From assembly GCA_041394945.1 (NCBI GenBank), contig JAWKHH010000003.1, forward strand, positions 930,001 through 994,000: a stretch of DNA of 64,000 nucleotides, written 5' to 3'. The notes below the pieces were generated by a model. It was not told the origin of the DNA, ran no database searches, and saw only the letters and a list, made by a program, of their open reading frames with translations. Of this stretch, positions 52,684 to 60,455 are shown in pieces. Position numbers and translations under genes: made by a program. How positions within the stretch are numbered: position 1 is the stretch's first letter; every line of letters begins with the position of its first letter. The stretch comes from Bryobacteraceae bacterium (GTDB taxonomy: Bacteria; Acidobacteriota; Terriglobia; Bryobacterales; Bryobacteraceae).

Positions 52684-55170
52684 ATGAAGAAACTCACCGC
52701 TCTCATCGCGTTCGCTGCCGCCTCGGTGCTCGCGCAGACTCCGGCAACGCCGATTGCCGCGATCGGCCCGGACTCGGCGCGCTGCGACGATGTGGGGCCG
52801 AACACGATTTGCATTCAGCAAACCTCCGGGCAGAACGTAACGCTGCCGGAGGAAGTGGTGGTGGCGATGGGGGGACAGCCGCAGGGCCCTATCGTCGTGT
52901 CGGCCACGGTGGTGTCGCCGTCGGGCCGGCCGTGGCTGCGGATCAACGCGCCGGCGCAGGCGGTGTCTCCGACGGTAACCGGATCTCTGCCGTTCGATTT
53001 CCGGGTTACGGTGGACGGCGGAATCACCCAGTCGTTCGGCGCGGGCGCTTATTTCGGATATATCAATATCTTCGCTGGGAACATACTGCGGTCGCGGATA
53101 CCGGTTGTGCTGAAGATCGTTCCGGAGACGGACATACTTACGGCGAATCCGCAGATTATTTTCGATATCGTCGCTCCCGCCCAGGGCGCCCCGGTGATCC
53201 GGACGCTCATCGTCGACCACACCAACTTCGGCGGCCCGGGATCGCCTTCGATCATTGAGGCGACGCCGGCCACCAACGACGGCCGGGCCTGGCTGCTCGT
53301 CAACCTGCGCGGCAGCACGCCGCCGGCGAGTGACCGGCCGTGCGGACTGTTTCCAACGCCGTGCGGGATCGAGGTGATCGTTGCGCCTCCAGCAGCATCG
53401 GGCGACTACATCGGCGCGGTGGCGCTTTCCGACGGCACGCGGTCCACCCTCGTGCCGATTCGCGCCCGGATCACCACGTCGTTCGGCGGCACGCCAGTGG
53501 AGACGCCGCCCGGCGCGATCGTACTCTCGGCGCCTATCGGATCCCGGGAGCGGATCACGCGAACGGTTACCATCGGCGCGCTCTTCGCCGGGACTCCGTT
53601 CAATACGTTCAAAGAAGCCGAATGGCTGTCAGTAACCCCAAGCGGTCCGTATCTTCCGGCGACATTCACGATCGTGGTGGACCCGTCCGGACTCGAGCCG
53701 GGTACTTACACCGATACGATCGTGCTGACGAGCGCGGAGACCGGCGGCCTACTGGCGCTGATCCCAATCTCGCTGAACATCACGAGTCCGAACGATTTGC
53801 CGCTGTTGCGGCAGGGCGGCGGGTGGCAATCGACGCTATACGTCGTCAACCATGGACCAGAGGAGGTGTCGGCCCGGCTGCGCTTCTGGACGACGACGTC
53901 CGCGTCGACGGGCATGGAGTCCGAGCCGTGGAGCGTGGTGGTGAAGGATCGGGGGCCGCTGTTCGGAATCGACGATGAGCGGATCCCTTCGGGCGGCATT
54001 CGCGCGATCGCGACGGCAAGCGGCGACCGCACGATGACGCAGGGGTGGGCGGAATTACTGGCGAGCGGTCCGGTTGCGTCGTTCGTGGTGCTCGAGAAGA
54101 CCGCCGGCGCGGGGGGGAAGCTTCCGGCCTCGACGATCACGGCGCCGCTGGCGCGCGCGTTCCAGGAGGGAGTGATCGTGCCGTTTGAGCACGCCGAAGG
54201 CGATTCCACAACGGTGACATTGGTGAATGCATCGGCCGATGCGGTGCGATTGTCCGTGAAACTGCGGAATCAGGACGGCGCCGAGTCCGGGCGGCCAGCC
54301 GACATTTCGTTGGGGGCATACGGACAGACGGTGCTGACGCTCGGGAAAGACGGGGCGTACCCGGAGACGGCGAACCGGACCGGATCGATCGAGTTCGCGG
54401 CCACCGGCGCGCGGCTGCATGCGTTTGCGTATCGAGTGCGGAACGGGCAGGCGGCGGAATTCCCGGTTGTTCCGAAGACGGGCTTGTCGACGGAGCGCGG
54501 ATTTCCGCTGATGCGCTACGGCGGCGGATGGAGTTCGACACTGACCGTATTCAACCCGACGACATCGAACCAGACCGGCGGACTGCGGTTTCGGACGGGA
54601 ACGACGGGCGCCGCGTTGGCCGTGCCGCTGGCCGATTCAGAGACTCCGCGCGAGGTGATCTCGCCGGTGGCGCCCGCGCGCGGTGTGCTCGATCTTTCGA
54701 TGACGGGCTCCGATGCGCTGACGACCGGCTGGACCGAGAGTGTGTATCCGGCGGTAACCAGCGGCTTCGCGACGCTGCGTTTTTCAACCGACGGCGACGC
54801 ACCTCTTCTGCTGCCATATCAGACGACGGTGCCGGCGTCACCGTACTTCGTCGGCAACGTGGCGTTCCCGTTCGACAACGGCGGCGGCCGTGGAACGGAG
54901 TTCGTGCTTGCCAATCTGGATGAGCAGGCGACGGAGATCCAGGTTGTGGTGAGCGACCGGTTGGGCCGGTTTTCGGCGCGCGAGATTGGGACCTTCCGGA
55001 TGGCGCCGCGCGGACATGCCGCGGTACGGGTGGAGCAGTTCGACGAGAGCTGGGCGGGACGTTCGGGCATCGTGGAGTTCCGGAGCCGGAGCGGGAACCG
55101 CTTGTCGGGAACAGCGCTGGCGCTCAACGGCGACTCGATGACCTCGGCGCCGGCACAACCCGCTCGATGA
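52684..55170 (+). CDS. Large secreted BACON-type / tandem-repeat surface protein
   Basis: Exported protein of 828 aa (signal peptide MKKLTALIAFAAASVLA). Residues about 25-380 form Ig-like/BACON-type modules with WLSVTPSGPYLPATFTIVVD and TYTDTIVLTS. The C-terminal 450 residues contain four related beta domains of about 105 aa, each opening with a [LF]-P-x(2-4)-G-G-G-x(1-2)-[ST]-T-like strand: LLRQGGGWQSTLYVVN, VIVPFEHAEGDSTTVTLVN, LMRYGGGWSSTLTVFN and VAFPFDNGGGRGTEFVLAN. BACON domains often bind glycans or mucins. The start has GAGGT upstream; an ATG at 52669 overlapping the YwiC stop is the alternative. ATGA-linked to the fucosidase, suggesting a role in glycan capture. Confidence 0.82.
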   Translation: MKKLTALIAFAAASVLAQTPATPIAAIGPDSARCDDVGPNTICIQQTSGQNVTLPEEVVVAMGGQPQGPIVVSATVVSPSGRPWLRINAPAQAVSPTVTGSLPFDFRVTVDGGITQSFGAGAYFGYINIFAGNILRSRIPVVLKIVPETDILTANPQIIFDIVAPAQGAPVIRTLIVDHTNFGGPGSPSIIEATPATNDGRAWLLVNLRGSTPPASDRPCGLFPTPCGIEVIVAPPAASGDYIGAVALSDGTRSTLVPIRARITTSFGGTPVETPPGAIVLSAPIGSRERITRTVTIGALFAGTPFNTFKEAEWLSVTPSGPYLPATFTIVVDPSGLEPGTYTDTIVLTSAETGGLLALIPISLNITSPNDLPLLRQGGGWQSTLYVVNHGPEEVSARLRFWTTTSASTGMESEPWSVVVKDRGPLFGIDDERIPSGGIRAIATASGDRTMTQGWAELLASGPVASFVVLEKTAGAGGKLPASTITAPLARAFQEGVIVPFEHAEGDSTTVTLVNASADAVRLSVKLRNQDGAESGRPADISLGAYGQTVLTLGKDGAYPETANRTGSIEFAATGARLHAFAYRVRNGQAAEFPVVPKTGLSTERGFPLMRYGGGWSSTLTVFNPTTSNQTGGLRFRTGTTGAALAVPLADSETPREVISPVAPARGVLDLSMTGSDALTTGWTESVYPAVTSGFATLRFSTDGDAPLLLPYQTTVPASPYFVGNVAFPFDNGGGRGTEFVLANLDEQATEIQVVVSDRLGRFSAREIGTFRMAPRGHAAVRVEQFDESWAGRSGIVEFRSRSGNRLSGTALALNGDSMTSAPAQPAR

Positions 55171-56774
55171 CAACCATGCGGCGAAAACTCGTTCTGACAT
55201 TCATTTTGCTTGCCGGCGGTGCGGCGGCGCAGAATCGCCCGGAGAGGCTCGAGTGGTTCCGCGATCAGGGCTTCGGGCTGTTCATCCACTGGAGCCTGGA
55301 TTCGCAAGTGGGTAGCGTGATCAGCCACTCGATGGTGGGCGCGTCGCCGGCGTACCTGAACTTCTTCCTTCACGACCTCCCGCGAACATTCAACCCGCAA
55401 AAGTTCCGTCCGGCTGATTGGGCGGCGCTGGCGCGGCTGGCGGGCATCCGGTACGTCGTGTTCACCTCGAAGCACCACTCCGGCTTCGCGATGTGGCCAA
55501 CGGCGACCACGGACTTTCATATCGGCAACACGCCCTACCTGCGCGACCTCACCGGAGAGCTGCTTTCGGCCTTTCGCGCGCAGGATATCGCACCGGGGCT
55601 GTACTTCTCGCCGGATGATTTCTGGTGGCTGCACACCAACGGCAAGACGCTGCAGCGCAACACGCCCGAGGTTGCGCCGGCGAACAATCCGGGATTGCTG
55701 GCGCATGACCGGGCGCAGGTGCGCGAGTTGATGACGCGCTACGGCAACATCGACGTGGTGTTCTTCGATGGTCCGCCGGAGGGCTTGAAGGAACTGGCGT
55801 GGGAGTTGCAGCCGTCGACAGTGGTGACGCGCGGAGCGATGGAGACTCCGGAGCAGTACGTGCCGGGCGTGCCGTTGGAAGGCGCGTGGGAAGCGAATCT
55901 CACGATGGGCAACCAATGGCAGTACAAGCCGGAGGAGAACGACTACAAATCCGCCGCGGAGCTGATTCGCGTGCTGATCGAGACGCGGGCCAAGGGCGGG
56001 AACCTGCTGCTGAACATCGGCCCGAAGCCCGATGGCGAGATCCCGATCGAGCAGGAGGAGCGGCTGCGGGTGATCGCGCTATGGATGGCGATCAACTCGG
56101 AGGCGATTTACGCCGTGCGGCCGTGGGTGATCACGAACGAGGGGAACGTGTGGTTCACGCGGTCGAAGGATGGGTCGGCGTTGTACGCGATGGTGGATCA
56201 CCGCGCGGATTGGAAGTACGGCGCGTGGCGCGAGATCACGCTGCGGAGCGTGAAGGCGACTCCGGGGACGCAGGCGTCGGTACTCGGGCAGAGTGACGCG
56301 GTGCTGGAGTATCAGCCGAACGTGCGTCCGAAGACGACTTGGGAGCAGACGGCGGACGGGTTGAAGATCCGGGCGATGCACGCGCAGCGGATCTATAACA
56401 ACCGGCGATGGCCGCACCCGATCGTGCTGAAGCTGACGGGCGTGGAACCGGCGCTGACTCCGCCGGCCGTGGTGACGGGTGACGCGCGGTGGGAAGGGGC
56501 GGCGCGCTTGATGACGCTTGCTGGAGAGGTGGCGAATCTGGGCCAGGCGGCCGAGGTGGAGGTTGGGTTCGAGTATCGCGACGTGACCGGGCTCGATTTG
56601 ACCGAGCGGCCTGGCGGGTATCAAAGGACGGCGCTCACGCGGCGGAACGCGACGGGGCGGTTCACGACGGTGGTTCGGGATTGGCGGCCGGGGCGGACGT
56701 ATGAGGTGCGGGCGGTGGTGGTGCATCCGCTGCTGACGACGTATGGGCAGGAGCGGAAGGTCTCGACGCGGTAA
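55167..56774 (+). CDS. GH29 alpha-L-fucosidase, secreted
   Basis: Glycoside hydrolase family 29 enzyme (535 aa) releasing L-fucose from glycans. Signal peptide RRKLVLTFILLAGGAAAQ; FRDQGFGLFIHWSLDS near the N-terminus; AGIRYVVFTSKHHSGFAMWPT, the classic HHxGF element; nucleophile Asp in YGNIDVVFFDGPP; LLNIGPKPDGEIP at the barrel end; then a C-terminal beta domain (about 355-535). The acid/base residue is not fixed by eye in this family. It overlaps the BACON/repeat protein by 4 nt. A microcompartment shell gene and CoA-acylating aldehyde dehydrogenase follow about 1 kb downstream, consistent with fucose catabolism. Confidence 0.92.
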   Translation: MTTMRRKLVLTFILLAGGAAAQNRPERLEWFRDQGFGLFIHWSLDSQVGSVISHSMVGASPAYLNFFLHDLPRTFNPQKFRPADWAALARLAGIRYVVFTSKHHSGFAMWPTATTDFHIGNTPYLRDLTGELLSAFRAQDIAPGLYFSPDDFWWLHTNGKTLQRNTPEVAPANNPGLLAHDRAQVRELMTRYGNIDVVFFDGPPEGLKELAWELQPSTVVTRGAMETPEQYVPGVPLEGAWEANLTMGNQWQYKPEENDYKSAAELIRVLIETRAKGGNLLLNIGPKPDGEIPIEQEERLRVIALWMAINSEAIYAVRPWVITNEGNVWFTRSKDGSALYAMVDHRADWKYGAWREITLRSVKATPGTQASVLGQSDAVLEYQPNVRPKTTWEQTADGLKIRAMHAQRIYNNRRWPHPIVLKLTGVEPALTPPAVVTGDARWEGAARLMTLAGEVANLGQAAEVEVGFEYRDVTGLDLTERPGGYQRTALTRRNATGRFTTVVRDWRPGRTYEVRAVVVHPLLTTYGQERKVSTR

Positions 56775-56985
56775 CCGCCAGCGCGTAGTCATCACCTCGA
56801 GTGTTTACTCCCGAGCAGTGAGGAGTATCGATCTCGGCAACCTTCCGCAATTGGAACTCATCGAGAAGTCGAACGGCGCAGGAACCATTCGTTTCGGGCC
56901 GATGCCCTTGCAGGCGAGTTTCGTTGAGGGGATGCACTTTCCAGGAATGACCGGCGACCGAAGATCGAGTCCCCAAGAGTCCTGA
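56775..56985 (+). pseudogene. Remnant of a membrane PH-like (YdbT/bPH-type) domain protein
   Basis: The frame contains RVVITSSVYSRAVRSIDLGN, then LPQLELIEKSNGAGTIRFG and a MHFPGM segment. This follows the order of bacterial PH-like domains (R-R-V-I-I-x-S-G ... R-S-I-x-L ... G-S-G-T-I-x-F-G ... P-G-M). It has no start codon or upstream membrane helices of its own and ends abruptly at TGA (56983-56985), so it is a decayed C-terminal fragment. It fills most of the 316-nt gap between the fucosidase and the next gene. Confidence 0.55.
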
Positions 56986-57090
56986 GGAGAAGCCGCCCCC
57001 GGTGCATCCTCGACTCAGATGCGGCCGGTTTTACTTCTCTTTGACACTTCCCTGACGACTTGGCGGCCTGTGACGATCCATACTGGTCGC

Positions 57091-57780
57091 ATGAAGAACC
57101 TACTGCTTGCAGCAGCGCTCGTCGCCGGAGGCGCGATCCTTGCCGGTGGATTTCAACGGATCCGGGGCCAGGAAGCGACGCCATCGGGGCGCGTGCCCAT
57201 CGGTGCTGTCGCCGCGCAGGCTGTGGGCCGCGTGGTGCTCACTCCGGACGGCGGAGCGGACATCTTCGGCTACTACACGTTTGTCGAAGGGATTCCGGGT
57301 TTGTTCAAAGACGCACCGAGTGCGGCCGGCGCCCACCTCACTTATCGCGCCGAACCGACCGCGGCCGCGTTCCTCGATAACGGCCGCGTGCTGCACCTGA
57401 TCGCGACACCCGCCAACGGCCAGTTCACACGGATCGGCGTCTATTATCATCCCGAGCCGACAAACGACCTGGAACGGCCGGCGTCGTTCGCCGAGGGAAC
57501 GCACGTCGCCTCGTACCGCACGCACGGCACACGCGCCAACGTCACCTCGAACGCCTACCAGCTCTCGGCCACGCTCGAACTCGAATGGGCCGTCGATTTC
57601 CCGCACGCCGGCCGTACGTTCAATCTTCGTAACGCGGCCGAGAGCCTCACGCTGCAGACATTCGGACCGGGCGCATCGCTCGACGGGTTGATCGAGCAGG
57701 CGGCCCGCGACGGCCGCGTGACCGTCGAGTACGGCGGCACCGCGTACGCCGCCGGCGCCTATCCGGCGGCGGGCCAGTAA
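57091..57780 (+). CDS. Secreted hypothetical protein
   Basis: Exported protein of 229 aa with signal peptide MKNLLLAAALVAGGAILAGG. The remainder is beta-rich (RVVLTPDGGADIFGYYTFVEG, FTRIGVYYHPEP, YQLSATLELEWAVDFPHAGRTFNLRN). No family is recognised and there are no Cys or obvious catalytic motifs. The phrase TPDGGADIFGYYTFVEGIPGLF suggests a small sandwich domain. The ATG at 57091 is chosen because it gives the clean signal. It lies 65 nt before the shell gene in the same direction, possibly unrelated. Confidence 0.7.
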   Translation: MKNLLLAAALVAGGAILAGGFQRIRGQEATPSGRVPIGAVAAQAVGRVVLTPDGGADIFGYYTFVEGIPGLFKDAPSAAGAHLTYRAEPTAAAFLDNGRVLHLIATPANGQFTRIGVYYHPEPTNDLERPASFAEGTHVASYRTHGTRANVTSNAYQLSATLELEWAVDFPHAGRTFNLRNAAESLTLQTFGPGASLDGLIEQAARDGRVTVEYGGTAYAAGAYPAAGQ

Positions 57781-57845
57781 ACGGTGGCGCGAAGCGGCAT
57801 TTGTGGTAGTGTAGGAGCTTCGGGTACTGCCCCCTACGGAGATCT

Positions 57846-58145
57846 ATGGAAGCGCTTGGAATGGTGGAAACCAAAGGCTTGGTGGCGGCGATTGAAGCCG
57901 CCGACGCCATGGTAAAGACGGCCAACGTCACGCTCGAGGGGAAGGAGTTCATCGGCGCCGGGTACGTGACGGTGACCGTACGCGGCGACGTGGGCGCGGT
58001 GAAAGCCGCCACCGACGCCGGTGCGGCCGCGGCCCGCCGGATTGGCGAACTCGTTTCGGTGCATGTGATTCCGAATCCGCACGGCGAAGTGGAACGCGTG
58101 CTGCCGGGCAAGGGCGCCGCGGCCGGCAAGGCAAACAGCAAGTAG
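57846..58145 (+). CDS. Bacterial microcompartment hexameric shell protein (PduA/EutM-type BMC-H)
   Basis: Single BMC-domain protein of 99 aa. MEALGMVETKGLVAAIEAADAM, then LEGKEFIGAGYVTVTVRGDVGAVKAATDAGAAAARRIGELVSVHVIPNPH is a full hexamer-forming domain. The pore loop reads IGAG, close to the IGSG of PduA, so a polar-metabolite pore is likely. The C-terminus has a short Gly/Ala/Lys tail. GGAG precedes the ATG by 5 nt. It is the only shell gene visible; a pentameric vertex (BMC-P) and trimers must be elsewhere if a closed shell forms. Confidence 0.95.
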   Translation: MEALGMVETKGLVAAIEAADAMVKTANVTLEGKEFIGAGYVTVTVRGDVGAVKAATDAGAAAARRIGELVSVHVIPNPHGEVERVLPGKGAAAGKANSK

Positions 58146-58160
58146 CGGCGGCGCGGGCCG

Positions 58161-59948
58161 ATGCTTCGAGACTCCGATCTCGTCTCCGTTCAGGAAGTCC
58201 GCTCGAAGGTGGAGCGGGCGTACGCTGCTTTTCAGACCTACCGAAATTACTCCCAGGATCAGGTCGACGCCATCGTCGAAGCCATGGGCGCGGCGGCGCG
58301 GGCCAACGCGCGGCAACTGGCCGAGATGGCCGTCGAGGAAACTTCATACGGCAACGCGAAGGATAAGTACGCCAAGAACATGCTGTGCGCGGACCTGCTG
58401 ATCCGCAACGTTCGCGGCATGAAGACGGTGGGTGTGCTCCGCGAAGTTCCGGAGCGAAAGATCATAGAGATCGGCGTGCCGGTAGGCGTGATCGCGGCCA
58501 TCCTGCCCACCACGAACCCGACCTCCACGGCCATCTACAAAACCGTGATCGCGCTGAAGAGCGGCAATCCGGTGGTGGTGAGTCCGCACCCACGGGCGAA
58601 GAACTGCACCTGCGCGACGGTCGCGATCCTCACCGAGGCGGCGGTGAAGGCGGGCGCGCCAGCCGACGTGATCCAGTGCATCAACAACGCCACGATGGAA
58701 GGCACGGAGGCGCTGATGCGTCATCCGCGGACGAGCGTGATTCTGGCCACGGGCGGCGCGGGGATTGTGAAGGCCGCGTATTCGAGCGGGAAGCCGGCGT
58801 ACGGCGTGGGTCCGGGCAACGTGCCGGTGTTGTTCGAGTCGACGGCGGACTTGGCGGAGGCGGTTCCAAAAGTGGTCGAAGGCAAGTCGTTCGACTTCGG
58901 CACCGTCTGTTCGAGCGAGCAGTCGATCGTAGGACTGGCGGAACATCGCGATGCGATCCTGGCAGCGCTACGGGCCAACGGCGGATTCTTGTGCACGGCG
59001 GAACAGTCGGCGAGGCTGGCGAAACTGCTGATCGCGCCGGGTTGGCGGATCGACGCGCGGTGCGTGGGGCAGGCGCCGGAGAAGATCGCGGCGATGGCGG
59101 GCTTCGAGATTCCGGCCGGGACGCGGATCCTGGTGGCCGAGATCGGCGGCGTGGGCAAGGAACATCCGCTCTCGATGGAGAAGCTGAGCCCTGTGCTTTC
59201 GGTGCTGTTCGTCAACAACTGGGAAGAGCAGGTGCGGGCGTGCCAAGCGATTCTCAAGTTCGGCGGACTGGGGCACACCTGCGCGATCTACTCGCGCGAC
59301 GACGCGAAGATCCGCGAGTACGGAATCCGCATGCCGGCGTTTCGGGTGTTGGTGAACACACCGACGCCGCAGGGCTCCACCGGCATCACGACGGGCGTGT
59401 TCCCGGCGATGACGCTCGGGTGCGGCGCGATGGCCGGCAACGCGACGTCGGACAACGTGGGTCCGCTGCATTTGGTGAACGTGAAGCGCGTGGCGTACGT
59501 GATTCGCAAGGCGGAGGAGGCGTTCGAGACAACCACGGACGACGCCGGTGTGACGCGAGCGGCCATCGCGAGCGCAGTGGACCGGTACCTGGCCGGGCGC
59601 GGACTGCGCGCTGGCACGGCTCCGGCGGCTCCAGTCCGCACAACCGCTTCTATCGTCGACCGGTTTCTCTCCGCGCGCGGCGCCGGTGTTCCGGCGCAGG
59701 CTCCGTCATGCGGTTGCGGGACCACGCAAGATATTCCGGCGGCGGCATCGGCGGGGCCACCCCCGCCACCCACCCCGGCGGGACCGCCCGCGCCGGCCAT
59801 CGTCGCAGTGGACTTCGTCTGCGAGAACGATGTCCGCGACGCGATCCGGGACAATAGAAAGATCTACCTGAGGGCACGCGCCATCGTCACGCCTTCGGCG
59901 CGCGAACTCGGGAACGCGCACGATGTACTCGTGCAGGCCGAGCGCTAG
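58161..59948 (+). CDS. CoA-acylating aldehyde dehydrogenase with BMC-targeting helices and C-terminal TPSAR element
   Basis: PduP/EutE-type enzyme (595 aa, about 100 longer than usual). The dehydrogenase core spans about 10-460 with catalytic Cys250 in FGTVCSSEQ, TNPTSTAIYKT and GHTCAIYSRDD. Two amphipathic helices follow, AAIASAVDRYLAGRG (467-481) and TASIVDRFLSARG (495-507), both in the style of encapsulation peptides. Next come a CGCG patch (517-520), a Pro/Ala linker and a final element VDFVCENDVRDAIRDNRKIY with IVTPSARELG (576-584), which recalls the TPSAR segment of EutT and related BMC proteins. It would convert an aldehyde, perhaps lactaldehyde, to acyl-CoA inside the shell encoded 15 nt upstream. 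Confidence 0.9.
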   Translation: MLRDSDLVSVQEVRSKVERAYAAFQTYRNYSQDQVDAIVEAMGAAARANARQLAEMAVEETSYGNAKDKYAKNMLCADLLIRNVRGMKTVGVLREVPERKIIEIGVPVGVIAAILPTTNPTSTAIYKTVIALKSGNPVVVSPHPRAKNCTCATVAILTEAAVKAGAPADVIQCINNATMEGTEALMRHPRTSVILATGGAGIVKAAYSSGKPAYGVGPGNVPVLFESTADLAEAVPKVVEGKSFDFGTVCSSEQSIVGLAEHRDAILAALRANGGFLCTAEQSARLAKLLIAPGWRIDARCVGQAPEKIAAMAGFEIPAGTRILVAEIGGVGKEHPLSMEKLSPVLSVLFVNNWEEQVRACQAILKFGGLGHTCAIYSRDDAKIREYGIRMPAFRVLVNTPTPQGSTGITTGVFPAMTLGCGAMAGNATSDNVGPLHLVNVKRVAYVIRKAEEAFETTTDDAGVTRAAIASAVDRYLAGRGLRAGTAPAAPVRTTASIVDRFLSARGAGVPAQAPSCGCGTTQDIPAAASAGPPPPPTPAGPPAPAIVAVDFVCENDVRDAIRDNRKIYLRARAIVTPSARELGNAHDVLVQAER

Positions 59949-59957
59949 GAAAACAAG

Positions 59958-60455
59958 ATGAGACAAGATCTGGATGCAGTAAAAACGGAGATCGAGCAGG
60001 CGTTGACCGAACTCGGGCTGGTGGTTTTCCGGGGCGCGAGCCGCCACGACGACGCGATGCCGATGGCTGTCTTCTGGGACGCGAAGGCATATCCGAGCCC
60101 GCGCGCTTTTCTGGAAACGGCGGCAACGCTCGACGTGAAGCCGGTAGTGTTCCATCACCGCGTGTGCACGGCGGAAATGATCGAGGAAGCGATGGAGCGT
60201 GTGGAAGCAGCGCCACTTCCGCTTGAAGAACGCCGCGAGTTCGAGCGCGATCTGCGACGGCTGAAGGGATATGCCGGATTCACGGCCGCCATCGAGCTGT
60301 CGTTCGACTATGACGGCAACACATACTTCTACGAACTCACGGCTTCCTGGTACGACGAAATCGAGCGGATCGTCGATGAAACGGAGTTGGCCGGAAATCC
60401 GTACGACGGGGACGACGACGAGAGCGGACCTCTCGGATACTTCTCCCACAACTGA
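59958..60455 (+). CDS. Hypothetical acidic cytoplasmic protein
   Basis: Protein of 165 aa without signal or membrane helix. Helical start, then VVFRGASRHDDAMPMAVFWDAKAY, a central helical part with REFERDLRRLKGYAG, ELSFDYDGNTYFYELTASWY and a very acidic C-terminus (GDDDES). I do not recognise the family. It starts 9 nt after the aldehyde dehydrogenase and its TGA overlaps the recJ ATG, so it is co-translated with both. Confidence 0.72.
   Translation: MRQDLDAVKTEIEQALTELGLVVFRGASRHDDAMPMAVFWDAKAYPSPRAFLETAATLDVKPVVFHHRVCTAEMIEEAMERVEAAPLPLEERREFERDLRRLKGYAGFTAAIELSFDYDGNTYFYELTASWYDEIERIVDETELAGNPYDGDDDESGPLGYFSHN

Noticed and set aside
57781..57800. Possible sigma54-type promoter (TGGCGCG...) before the shell gene
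   Set aside because: Spacing between the GG and GC elements does not fit the -24/-12 consensus.
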